From positions 1 through 11,520 of the forward strand of contig JAVZIY010000018.1 of assembly GCA_038998005.1 (NCBI GenBank): a stretch of DNA of 11,520 nt. Reading direction: 5' to 3'. Shown here in pieces: positions 5,435-11,520 of the stretch; within the stretch, counting starts at the first letter, position 1; each line of letters begins with the position of its first letter. The notes below the pieces were generated by a model. That model had not been told where the DNA came from. It was given only the letters and a program-made list of their open reading frames with translations, and did no database searches. Made by a program: the position numbers and the translations under genes. Source of the DNA: CALIKW01 sp038998005. Lineage in GTDB: Archaea; Aenigmatarchaeota; Aenigmatarchaeia; CG10238-14; SCSR01.

Positions 5435-6549
5435 CTTTTCTTAACCCAAATCCCTTTAGCCTTTTTGTATTTTTCTTTCCATTTTTCTACAGCTTCATTT
5501 TTTGTTCCAAATTTTTCTTTTATGGTTATTGCATCCAAAAGCTTTTCAAGTTTTGATTTAATCGAAAAGTTGATATATTTTGCAAACCTTTTTACGTCCT
5601 TAAAATTGCATATCCTTAATATGTAAGGCTGACTACGAGTGATTATCATCTTCCCCTTTTTATAACTTACTCTTCCTGGTTTTCCATGGGGCGCAACGAT
5701 TGATTTAATATTAAAATATTTCCAAAGCAGAAATTTAACGTATTCTAAAATTTCTTTACAGCTATTGCTTATTTGAACTTCGATATCAAACTCTTTTCCA
5801 ACAGTAACATTTGGCCAGCCTTCGCTATCTGCAAAACCTTTAATAAAATCAGAGGGATATGCCTCTATAAAGGGCTTGAGGTCGTTGAGTTTTTGTGTTA
5901 AAAATTCTGTAAGCATAATACTAGAAGCTACTACTTCATATCTTCCGTCGCTTGTTGCACGGATAGAATACGGTTTTTTTCGTCGGAGTAGTTTAGTTAG
6001 GCATTTGTTAAAAACTAAAGCAAATTCTCTTTCCTTTACATTTAACCTTATTCTACCAATTTTAAATCCAATTTTGTGAACTTTTAATTTTAAGTTTCCA
6101 TCCCCCATTACTGCGCCTATTATATAACTAAGTTCTTTTGATGGCTTCTTCTCAAACATATTTATTTTTCTAAGAGGGCACTTCTTTTCCTGTGTCCATC
6201 CTCTTACTGTGGTTGGATACAATTTTAATTCCTTGGCTATTTTTTTATAGCCCCATTCAAATTTTTTTCTAAACTCTAAGGTTTTATGATAAAGCTCAAT
6301 TCTTTTTTCTATTTTTAGCTGGCGAACCATCTGGCGTGAATTAAGATACTCTTGGGTCTCTTTAATTTTGTTATAAATTGTTAACGGACTTCTTCCCCTA
6401 TACAGCCAATCGCTTACTGTATTTTGATTTATTCCTAGAAATTCTCCAATTTTTCTACTCCCCCGTCCTAAATCATTATGCAATTGAATAGCCTTTTTGT
6501 AAAGTTCAACTCTTTCTTCCAAAGAGAACTCCAAGGTTTTTTTATTCAT
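5431..6549 (-). CDS. Free-standing LAGLIDADG homing endonuclease-like protein with tandem HTH domains
   Basis: The 372-residue protein has two N-terminal helix-turn-helix repeats, about 11-55 and 81-125, clearly related to each other (EERVELYKKAIQLHN / EKRIELYHKTLEFRK; TVSDWLYRGRSPL / TVRGWTQEKKCPL). They are followed by two LAGLIDADG motifs: LSYIIGAVMGDGNL (acidic residue Asp150) and FIKGFADSEGW (acidic residue Glu243). LAGLIDADG enzymes form a single-chain active site from two such motifs and cut long DNA targets; some serve as regulators or maturases. Acidic residues at both motifs suggest activity may remain. There are no intein splicing blocks, and no host gene is interrupted. ATG 6549 is chosen over TTG 6585 because a TATA-like GGTATATCATAA is centred about 28 nt before it. 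The gene abuts fbp tail to tail, with overlapping stops in TTAA at 5431-5434. Specificity is unknown. Confidence 0.88.
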   Translation of the reverse strand: MNKKTLEFSLEERVELYKKAIQLHNDLGRGSRKIGEFLGINQNTVSDWLYRGRSPLTIYNKIKETQEYLNSRQMVRQLKIEKRIELYHKTLEFRKKFEWGYKKIAKELKLYPTTVRGWTQEKKCPLRKINMFEKKPSKELSYIIGAVMGDGNLKLKVHKIGFKIGRIRLNVKEREFALVFNKCLTKLLRRKKPYSIRATSDGRYEVVASSIMLTEFLTQKLNDLKPFIEAYPSDFIKGFADSEGWPNVTVGKEFDIEVQISNSCKEILEYVKFLLWKYFNIKSIVAPHGKPGRVSYKKGKMIITRSQPYILRICNFKDVKRFAKYINFSIKSKLEKLLDAITIKEKFGTKNEAVEKWKEKYKKAKGIWVKKS

Positions 6550-6569
6550 ACTATATGCCTTTTGCAGAA

Positions 6570-6594
6570 AATTATGATATACCAATATTTAAAG
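6570..6594 (-). promoter_or_regulatory. Promoter-like region of the LAGLIDADG gene
   Basis: On the minus strand, TTTAAATATT (6593-6584) and GGTATATCATAA (6582-6571) are both archaeal TATA-like. The second is centred near 28 nt upstream of ATG 6549, fitting a leaderless message; the first would give a short leader. No Shine-Dalgarno is visible. Confidence 0.35.
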
Positions 6595-6756
6595 TTGATA
6601 GAAGTAAATTTCCCATAAGTTAGTAAAGAAAGAAAAGTAAAGCTTCTTTTCGCTCAAACAAGGTTGTATGAATTATCACTTAAAGAATTCTCTTGGAAGT
6701 TATAGGCAAGCAAATTCCTTGAAGTTAACAAAAAAGGTTTGAAAATTTGGGTTAAT
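6586..6756. other. Non-coding gap between endonuclease gene and minD-like gene
   Basis: These 171 nt form one of the longest gaps in the window. They hold the upstream edge of the endonuclease promoter, a six-base A run (T run on the minus strand) just after the minD-like stop, and one short + strand frame of 24 codons that I do not accept as a gene. No tRNA-like T-loop, no box C/D pair and no strong hairpin were seen. Confidence 0.5.
6728..6738 (-). terminator. T-run terminator candidate after the minD-like gene
   Basis: Shortly after the minus-strand stop at 6757, the minus strand reads CCTTTTTTGTT, with T6 opposite 6730-6735. Archaeal RNA polymerase terminates at such T runs without a hairpin. 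Evidence is compositional only, in a very AT-rich sequence. Confidence 0.3.
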
Positions 6757-7560
6757 TCAAATAGGCTGAGGAAAAAGTATTTCTTCTCTTTTCTTAAACT
6801 TTGACCTTATTTTTTCAATCAACCTTAAAAATCCACTTGATTCTTGGTATTTTTCTCCTATTAAGAAAGCACCTAATTTTAAAAATTCTTTACTTGCCTT
6901 TGATTTTGGTTTATAAATTACTAGAGGAGTTTTTATTGCTAAACTTTTCTTAAAATTTTTATCATAAGGTATACTTGCAATTACAGGCAATCTTGTGAGC
7001 TGCTCAATTTCTTTTGAGCTCATCTCATATTTTTCTTTGTTAACTTGATTGAGAACGATTCCTATTTGTCTTATTCCAAGCTCGTCAACAACTTCCTTAC
7101 ATCTTATTATATCCATTACTGAAGGAACAAAAGGTGTGGTAACAAAAATTATTTCATCGCAAGCCTTTAAAGTCCCCATGGCTTCTCTTCCCAAGCCAGG
7201 ACTTGAATCTAAAAATATCATATCATAAGTTTCAGAAATTTCCCTTACTTTTTCACCTAGATTTAATATATCTATTCCCTCCAAATCGGCTAAAGAAAGA
7301 GAAGCAGGCACTACTTTTATTCCACTAAAATGATCATAAATAGCTTCTTCTATGCTATTATCCCCTCTTAAAACTTTGTTTAATGTTAAAGGACAATAAT
7401 ACATTCCTAAGTATAATCCTAAGTGAGAGGTAGTCAAATTACAATCTACTAGAGTTACATTTTTATTAAAATTTTTTGCTAGGGCAACACCTAAGTTTAT
7501 AGCAAGAGTTGTTTTTCCTACTCCACCTTTACCAGAAACTATTCCAATTATTCTACCCAA
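6757..7560 (-). CDS. minD: MinD/ParA-family ATPase
   Basis: A 267-residue P-loop ATPase with the deviant Walker A motif GKGGVGKTT (residues 10-18, signature Lys11 and Lys16), the VTLVDCN strand (Asp39), Walker B-like MIFLDSSPG (Asp118) and VLNQVNK in place of the guanine-type motif. The C-terminal end carries a basic amphipathic helix, FLRLIEKIRSKFKKR (about 244-258), like the membrane-targeting sequence of MinD. Such ATPases dimerise on membranes and position division or surface machinery; archaeal relatives affect placement of archaella and pili. The only plausible start is TTG 7560, since it puts the P-loop strand at residue 3 and nothing better lies upstream; GTGAG just before it is a weak Shine-Dalgarno candidate. 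It is the last gene of a minus-strand run of surface-protein genes, 41 nt after a small unknown gene, suggesting that it serves the envelope. Confidence 0.93.
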   Translation of the reverse strand: MGRIIGIVSGKGGVGKTTLAINLGVALAKNFNKNVTLVDCNLTTSHLGLYLGMYYCPLTLNKVLRGDNSIEEAIYDHFSGIKVVPASLSLADLEGIDILNLGEKVREISETYDMIFLDSSPGLGREAMGTLKACDEIIFVTTPFVPSVMDIIRCKEVVDELGIRQIGIVLNQVNKEKYEMSSKEIEQLTRLPVIASIPYDKNFKKSLAIKTPLVIYKPKSKASKEFLKLGAFLIGEKYQESSGFLRLIEKIRSKFKKREEILFPQPI

Positions 7561-7601
7561 TTTCTCACTATAAATAAATGAGATAATTAATTTAAAATAT
7601 T

Positions 7602-7847
7602 TTAAACTTCTTTCTTTTCCTCTTTTTTCTTCCCAAAACCTAAAAAACCTGAAGCCTTTTTTCTTCTCAAGTAGGGCATTCCTGTTTTTGGATTTTCAAC
7701 AACTTCAAATCCTTTTGGTATATTTGGTAAAGCTTCGATAGGATTTTTTGTAAAGAAGTAGAGAGTTACTTTACCTCTTTGTTTTGAATGAAGCCAAAAT
7801 TTTTCCTTCTTTTTATTTTCATAAATAAAAGGACCAAATATGCCCAT
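7602..7847 (-). CDS. Conserved-looking small basic protein of unknown function
   Basis: An 81-residue protein starting at ATG 7847. It opens MGIFGPFIYENKKKEKFWLH, followed by a strand-rich stretch RGKVTLYFFTKNP and IPKGFEVVENPKTGMPYLRRK, and ends in a Lys/Glu-rich tail. I have a general memory of similar short archaeal proteins (GPF.Y..K.G.K.WLH...RGK..LY.FSK.P...IP.GFEV.EN..TG.P.L) but know no function. The pattern suggests a single small beta-rich domain without cysteines, membrane segments or catalytic motifs. It lies 24 nt after the membrane protein gene and 41 nt before the minD-like gene on the same strand, so the three probably share a transcript. It might be an adaptor or nucleic-acid-binding protein; neither is shown. 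Confidence 0.75.
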   Translation of the reverse strand: MGIFGPFIYENKKKEKFWLHSKQRGKVTLYFFTKNPIEALPNIPKGFEVVENPKTGMPYLRRKKASGFLGFGKKKEEKKEV

Positions 7848-7871
7848 ATTTTAAATTTAATTTTTTGAATT

Positions 7872-9137
7872 TTAAGTTTCAGCTTCAGTAAACCTTCTTA
7901 GAAGCGCAGGTCTCTCCTCCTCTCTCCTCCTTCTTTTTCTCAGGAAGAATAGTAATATCAAGAAGAAAATTCCTAGTAGAATTGCAAAAATTAAAACCCA
8001 GATCGGGAAATAAGCAGGTACAATATAAACTCCTATTTTAGCAAGTGATAGCTGCAAAACAGCTTCTTCTATAAACTTTTTAACTTCTAAAAGTTTTAGT
8101 TTAGCATCATCATATTTTTTAGCATAGTAATAAGATTTTGCATCCCCCAAGCTTATTTTAGCCTTATTCAATGAAATTTGAGCAAGAGAAGTATCCATTC
8201 CCATTAAATTGGCAGCATCTATTTCTGATTGAATTTCTGAAATGAGATATTCATAGTAAATTATTTGCTTGTAAAGGTCTTCTTCAACAGGAATTTCTTT
8301 TGGTTTAACTTCCATCAAAATACTTCTTCTTTCCCTTATCTTATCACTTATCAGCTCAAATTCAAATGGATGAACTTCTTCTGAAATTTTTTCTGAAGCT
8401 TGAAGTGAGAAAAGGAAAATTCCTGTTTCATTCGGATATAATCTAACCATTCCCATGGGAGTTATTTCCACGCTTATATCACTCGAAGTATAGACAGAAA
8501 ATCTTAAATTGTATAGTGAAACATCGCCTACATTTTTAACTAGGACATGGAATAAAGTTGATTCTCCAGGAGCTATTTCTATTTTTTGGGGATATTCAAG
8601 CTCTACTCTTGCTACTCCTATTTCTGGTGGAGGAGTTACTACTGGTGGTACTGTCGGAGGGGCATATACTATTTGAGACGGAGGAGGTGGTGGAGGGTAA
8701 TAAATTACTATAAAAGCTCCCCAAGTTTGAGCAGTTTTCCCATCATAAGGCGATCTTGCTCTTATATAATAAGTTCCTATGTAGGGCGGTAAAAAATTAA
8801 CTCTATAAACTCTTTTTTCTCCTGGCTTTAAAGTAACTTGTGCATCATAATAAGTTGCAATAACTTCAAGTTGTCCATCTCGATTATAATAAATTTTTAT
8901 TTCCATCTTTTCTGTTAAAGGAATGCTCCCCTCGTTTAAAAATTCAACATTAATCGATTGGAGTTCAGAAAAGTTTAATTGCTCTTTATATCCCAATAAA
9001 ATCCTTCCGCTTAATTTTTCACTTATGTTAACGGAAACATTATTTTGGACTGCTAGAAAAGTTATTCTTTCAGGTAGAAAGAAGAGCAAAATTAAGGAAA
9101 TTAAAAAAAGGATTAGAATTAAAAGATTCTTATCCAT
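7872..9137 (-). CDS. Membrane-anchored surface protein with two Ig-like domains and Pro-rich linker
   Basis: The 421-residue protein has an N-terminal membrane segment or signal anchor (about 4-26) and an Ig-like beta domain (about 40-146, with YYIRARSPYDGK). A proline-rich linker follows (147-171: six consecutive prolines, then PP.VPPVV.PPPE), then a second Ig-like domain (about 173-277, CARDB/NEW3-like in spacing: IAPGESTLFHVLVKNVGD). A helical region rich in Ala, Lys and Tyr spans 285-366, with a C-terminal TM (about 377-399) and a strongly basic tail (RKRRRREEER) expected in the cytosol. Few sequons are present (NVS, NIS, NFS, NET). Such proteins are typically exposed on the archaeal surface as stalks or adhesion/assembly factors. 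It precedes the small unknown gene and minD on the same strand, so the basic tail could meet the ATPase at the membrane. That link is inference; no enzymatic motif is seen. Confidence 0.82.
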   Translation of the reverse strand: MDKNLLILILFLISLILLFFLPERITFLAVQNNVSVNISEKLSGRILLGYKEQLNFSELQSINVEFLNEGSIPLTEKMEIKIYYNRDGQLEVIATYYDAQVTLKPGEKRVYRVNFLPPYIGTYYIRARSPYDGKTAQTWGAFIVIYYPPPPPPSQIVYAPPTVPPVVTPPPEIGVARVELEYPQKIEIAPGESTLFHVLVKNVGDVSLYNLRFSVYTSSDISVEITPMGMVRLYPNETGIFLFSLQASEKISEEVHPFEFELISDKIRERRSILMEVKPKEIPVEEDLYKQIIYYEYLISEIQSEIDAANLMGMDTSLAQISLNKAKISLGDAKSYYYAKKYDDAKLKLLEVKKFIEEAVLQLSLAKIGVYIVPAYFPIWVLIFAILLGIFFLILLFFLRKRRRREEERPALLRRFTEAET

Positions 9138-9154
9138 AATTAAAATTTGATTTC

Positions 9155-9175
9155 AAAAAAATAAATTAGAAAAAA
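9155..9175 (-). terminator. T-run terminator candidate after the secreted glycoprotein gene
   Basis: Between the minus-strand stop at 9220 and the next minus-strand start at 9137, the minus strand has T6 (opposite 9170-9175) and T7 (opposite 9155-9161). Two T runs in a row are typical of archaeal intrinsic terminators and would separate the abundant-looking secreted protein from the downstream operon. No hairpin is needed or seen. Confidence 0.4.
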
Positions 9176-9219
9176 GTAGTTCTTGATACTGAATTTATTT
9201 TTATAATGAACTTTAAGAG

Positions 9220-10131
9220 TTAGCTACCCAAAGCTTCAAGGGTTAGCCAGCCAGATTTAAGCCAGCCTGCTGGAATTCCATAAGGTACCCATATTGTTGT
9301 GTAAACTGTAAATTGGTCTCCTGGTGTAAGTGTTATATCTCTTACAAAATCTGCTTTGGCACATCCCTGAAATTCACTTCTTTTATCATACTTATAAATG
9401 AATATTTTTTCGCATGTTCTATGAACTGCGACGCAATGCCCATTTAGTATGCCGCTTGTAAAGTAAAATATACCCCAGTCAGCTACAGATGTGTTATAAG
9501 TTGCTTCAGTAGTCGGTTGTCTTGTTGATGGTCTACCATCATCTGCATCATTTTCTATCATAAACACTGTGTTAGTTGAGTTGCAGCCGTGTGTATCATT
9601 TATGACTATACCGCTTCCTAATGAAATGTTCCAAAGGTAATCTCCATCAAATCTTCTGAAATATCCCCAGCTATTTGCTTGCCCATAAGAGCCTGGCGGT
9701 CCATTAACCTTAGTTTCGTTTCCTACTGGTGTAATGTTCCAATCCAATCTCCCCACATAGTAAAATTCATTGTTTACAGTTGAAGCATTCATTAAAAGCA
9801 AACCTGTAGATGCATATTTTGTAGGATCACCTGTTGGTATTGGGTTTGTAGTTTCTGTATCTATTGTATCCACATATGCATAAACTGAGGTAATATTATT
9901 AGAGCCAGAATTCTTTATATCTAAGTATTTTAATTCTCCAGTAGAATTTGGTTGTACATTGTACCAAGTCAAATTTGTTGGTGCAACAGTTATTTTTGTT
10001 ACTGCTGAAATTTGAACAGTAACATTAGTTTGGTTTGATGTAGCTGCTAATGATTTAAATGGAAGTTTTGAAGAAGATAATAGGAATGCTACTGCCATTG
10101 CAATTAAAATCCCAATTGCTAATTTCCTCAT
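9220..10131 (-). CDS. Secreted, sequon-rich surface protein of unknown family
   Basis: The 303-residue precursor has a clear Sec signal peptide: MRK, a hydrophobic core to about residue 18, and likely cleavage near 25-30 (SLAATS). The mature part is Ser/Thr/Asn/Gly-rich and strand-like, opening with NVTVQISAVTKITVAP and a Trp/Asn-rich Ig-like segment (LDIKNSGSNNITSVYAY). Twelve N-X-S/T sequons are spread along it (NQT, NVT, NLT, NST, NIT, NAS, NIT, NET, NIS, NDT, NST, NTS), implying heavy N-glycosylation. Four cysteines (GCNS, GHCV, RTCEK, GCAK) could form two disulfides. There is no C-terminal TM or sorting signal. Codon use is less T-run-rich than neighbouring genes, as for an abundant protein. 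It could be an S-layer-like, filament or secreted coat subunit; a TasA/camelysin-like filament protein is one idea that needs structural testing. It is divergent from another surface-protein gene. Confidence 0.8.
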   Translation of the reverse strand: MRKLAIGILIAMAVAFLLSSSKLPFKSLAATSNQTNVTVQISAVTKITVAPTNLTWYNVQPNSTGELKYLDIKNSGSNNITSVYAYVDTIDTETTNPIPTGDPTKYASTGLLLMNASTVNNEFYYVGRLDWNITPVGNETKVNGPPGSYGQANSWGYFRRFDGDYLWNISLGSGIVINDTHGCNSTNTVFMIENDADDGRPSTRQPTTEATYNTSVADWGIFYFTSGILNGHCVAVHRTCEKIFIYKYDKRSEFQGCAKADFVRDITLTPGDQFTVYTTIWVPYGIPAGWLKSGWLTLEALGS

Positions 10132-10195
10132 AATAATTATTTTGTCTTTTAAAGATATATTTTAATCTTATTAAATTTACTTCCAATATAAAATT
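10132..10195. promoter_or_regulatory. Divergent promoter region between two surface-protein genes
   Basis: In this 64-nt AT-rich gap, the minus strand has TAAAATATATC centred near 10159, about 28 nt before ATG 10131. The plus strand has CTTATTAAATTTA centred near 10173, about 23 nt before ATG 10196. Both fit archaeal TATA boxes of leaderless or short-leader transcripts. No Shine-Dalgarno precedes either gene. Confidence 0.45.
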
Positions 10196-11137
10196 ATGAG
10201 AAAAGTTGCAATTCTAATTTTTTCATTTTTAATTCTCTTTTCAAAAGTATTTGCCCAAGAATATATAATCGGTGTTTCCCCTCCTTCCCTTGAATTTAAA
10301 ATTGAAAAAGGTTCTTCAAGAATGGGAAGCTTTTTTGTTCTCACACCATCAAACTCAAGCATTTTAATTAATTTAGAATCTTCCCCTGGCTTAACTGATT
10401 ACTTTTCTCTTTCAGGAAGAAATTCTTATTTGCAAAATTACTCTGAAGAAGACGCATCTTCTTGGATTCAACCATTTTCCAATCCTATAGAATTAAAACC
10501 AAAGCAAGGGGAGCAAATAGGAGATATAAGAGCTTGGAGAGAAGTAGGATTTTTAATCAATATACCAAAAAATGCTGAGCCAGGATATCACTTAGTAAAA
10601 TTAACTCCAAAACCTTACTTGCCACCAGGCTATATAGGACCAGTTGGTGTTCAAATCGCTACAGTTACACCAATAAACTTAATTTTAAATGTAGAAGGGA
10701 AAGCAATAAGAGAGGGAAAAATTTTAGATATAACAGGAAGCTATTCTGATGGAAGTATTTTAATTCAAGTTCATTTTTTAAATACAGGTACAGTAACAAT
10801 TTCAGCAAGAGCAACAAAAATTGAAGTTTATGATAAAAACAATACTTTAATAGCAACAATTTCTTCTGGAACACAAAAAGTAAAGCCTGGAGATAAAATA
10901 GCACTTTCTTCTTCTTTCCCTGCTTCAAAAATTCAAGATAGTGAAATATTTGTTCATGCTGTGGTAGATTATTTAACAGGCTCTACAGAAAAAAATTCAA
11001 CAGTTATTATCCAACCCTTAATAACTGCAGCAGTTGTTAAGCCAGAAAAGCCTTTTATCATACCAGTCTGGCTACTTATATTAATATTTTTCGTTGCAAT
11101 TAGTATATTGGCATACAAGTGGTTGCATGAGGACTAA
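10196..11137 (+). CDS. Signal-peptide, Ig-like, C-terminal-TM surface protein
   Basis: The 313-residue protein has a Sec signal peptide with likely cleavage after VFA (residue 20). An Ig-like domain follows (about 22-165) beginning IIGVSPPSLEFKIEKGSS, a pattern seen at the start of COG1470/chaperone-like beta sandwiches. A second beta domain spans about 170-275 (FLNTGTVTISARATKIEVYDK, then KVKPGDKIAL). A C-terminal TM runs from about 287 to 307, with a very short cytosolic end (KWLHED). The layout (signal, beta sandwiches, C-terminal anchor) resembles DUF916-type proteins that bind cell-surface partners in Gram-positive bacteria; common architecture rather than proven homology is claimed. It is divergent from the secreted sequon-rich protein gene and overlaps the next TM protein gene by 11 nt, so those two are translationally coupled. 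I infer a membrane anchor or assembly factor for the surface structure. Confidence 0.82.
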   Translation: MRKVAILIFSFLILFSKVFAQEYIIGVSPPSLEFKIEKGSSRMGSFFVLTPSNSSILINLESSPGLTDYFSLSGRNSYLQNYSEEDASSWIQPFSNPIELKPKQGEQIGDIRAWREVGFLINIPKNAEPGYHLVKLTPKPYLPPGYIGPVGVQIATVTPINLILNVEGKAIREGKILDITGSYSDGSILIQVHFLNTGTVTISARATKIEVYDKNNTLIATISSGTQKVKPGDKIALSSSFPASKIQDSEIFVHAVVDYLTGSTEKNSTVIIQPLITAAVVKPEKPFIIPVWLLILIFFVAISILAYKWLHED

Positions 11138-11520
11138 AACTAAGTTAAATAAGGAAAAATTTAATCTTTTATTAATTTGCTTTTCAATTGCCTGTGGCTT
11201 TTACATACTTGTAAGCTCTTATTATTTTTACCCTAGAGAATTTGTTAAAAACCAAACTTTTGAAATTTATGAAAACCCATTTTTTATATTTGAAAGGGCA
11301 AGGTATCCTTCTAATGTTGAGATTGTGAAGGAAAGGGAAGAGGGCATGCTTTTAGGTTTTGTAACAGACCCTTGGAATTTAAATTTTGGAATAATACCTG
11401 TAGGAGGGTATGGAACAAGAAGTGTCAATTTATTTAACTCTGAACCTTCTAAAGTGAAAATCAACATTAAAGCTTATGGGAAAATCAAGCCTTTGGTAAA
11501 ATTTGAGGAAAGCAGTTTTA
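11127..11520 (+). CDS. TM-anchored Ig-like surface protein (3' partial)
   Basis: A frame opens at ATG 11127, inside the end of the preceding gene (11-nt overlap), and stays open through the window edge, giving 131 residues so far. A lysine-rich start (MRTKTKLNKEKF) is followed by one hydrophobic segment, about 13-34 (LLLICFSIACGFYILVSSYY), which is a signal anchor or uncleaved signal. Extracellular sequence then follows with a sequon (NQT) and a beta-sandwich-like stretch: LLGFVTDPWNLNFGIIPVGG, then SVNLFNSEPSKVKINIKAYG and PLVKFEESSF. The WNLNFGIIP.GG....RS..L.N pattern resembles the start of CARDB/Ig-like archaeal surface domains. With the upstream gene it forms a coupled pair of envelope proteins. 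The C terminus and full domain count are not visible. Confidence 0.75.
   Translation, partial: MRTKTKLNKEKFNLLLICFSIACGFYILVSSYYFYPREFVKNQTFEIYENPFFIFERARYPSNVEIVKEREEGMLLGFVTDPWNLNFGIIPVGGYGTRSVNLFNSEPSKVKINIKAYGKIKPLVKFEESSF

Noticed and set aside
6668..6742. 24-residue + strand frame in the gap after the endonuclease gene
   Set aside because: No Shine-Dalgarno or clear promoter, short, and no recognisable family; chance is enough to explain it.
6586..6756. tRNA or box C/D sRNA in the gap
   Set aside because: No T-loop, acceptor pairing or paired C and D boxes could be found on either strand by reading.
8586..8792. Plus-strand frame rich in Tyr, Trp and Arg
   Set aside because: It is the complement of the proline-rich linker region of the minus-strand surface protein; composition is an artefact of repeated CCN codons.
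10665..10928. Leu/Lys-rich minus-strand frame inside the + strand surface gene
   Set aside because: Low-complexity antisense of a gene with a signal peptide and C-terminal TM; no independent support.
11267..11467. Minus-strand 66-codon frame at the right edge
   Set aside because: It is opposite the open frame starting at 11127, which has a TM segment and couples with the upstream gene.

Overview
The window looks like a stretch of a compact, AT-rich archaeal genome (about one third G+C by eye). The archaeal reading rests on an archaeal-type fructose-1,6-bisphosphate aldolase/phosphatase, a short archaeal-type triosephosphate isomerase, archaeal-style phosphoglycerate kinase, AT-rich TATA-like boxes close to start codons with few Shine-Dalgarno sites, and membrane-anchored Ig-like surface proteins. 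Very small intergenic gaps and repeated tail-to-tail gene overlaps suggest a streamlined genome, possibly a DPANN-type lineage; that placement is inference. No rRNA, tRNA, CRISPR array or insertion sequence was seen.

Region 1 (1-493) holds two convergent genes with HypC/HupF-like domains: the C-terminal end of a larger protein on the + strand, and a complete 55-residue HypC-like protein on the - strand whose stop codon overlaps the first gene's. They hint at [NiFe]-hydrogenase maturation in this organism.

Region 2 (543-5434) is a central-carbon block. A tight + strand operon encodes class I (bacterial-type) GAPDH, phosphoglycerate kinase and acylphosphatase. After two small helical proteins of unknown function come triosephosphate isomerase (-) and, divergently, the bifunctional FBP aldolase/phosphatase (+). 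Together PGK, GAPDH, TIM and FBPA/P carry 3-phosphoglycerate to fructose 6-phosphate, so the block is essentially a gluconeogenic module. The acylphosphatase, co-encoded with the makers and users of 1,3-bisphosphoglycerate, could drain that intermediate. The FBPA/P gene has no ATG, GTG or TTG in frame at the expected N terminus; the homology-supported start is an ATT at 4334.

Region 3 (5431-6756) is a free-standing LAGLIDADG homing-endonuclease-like gene with two tandem N-terminal helix-turn-helix repeats, abutting the FBPA/P stop codon, followed by a 0.2-kb non-coding gap.

Region 4 (6757-11520) is a cell-surface cluster: a MinD/ParA-type ATPase with a membrane-targeting-like C-terminal helix, an unrecognised 81-residue protein, a two-TM protein with Ig-like domains and a proline-rich linker, a secreted protein with twelve N-glycosylation sequons and four cysteines, and, divergently, a signal-peptide/Ig-like/C-terminal-TM protein overlapping a further TM-anchored Ig-like protein that runs off the window. 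I infer a glycosylated envelope or surface-filament assembly with an ATPase that may position it; the exact system is not recognised and is the best candidate here for something undescribed.
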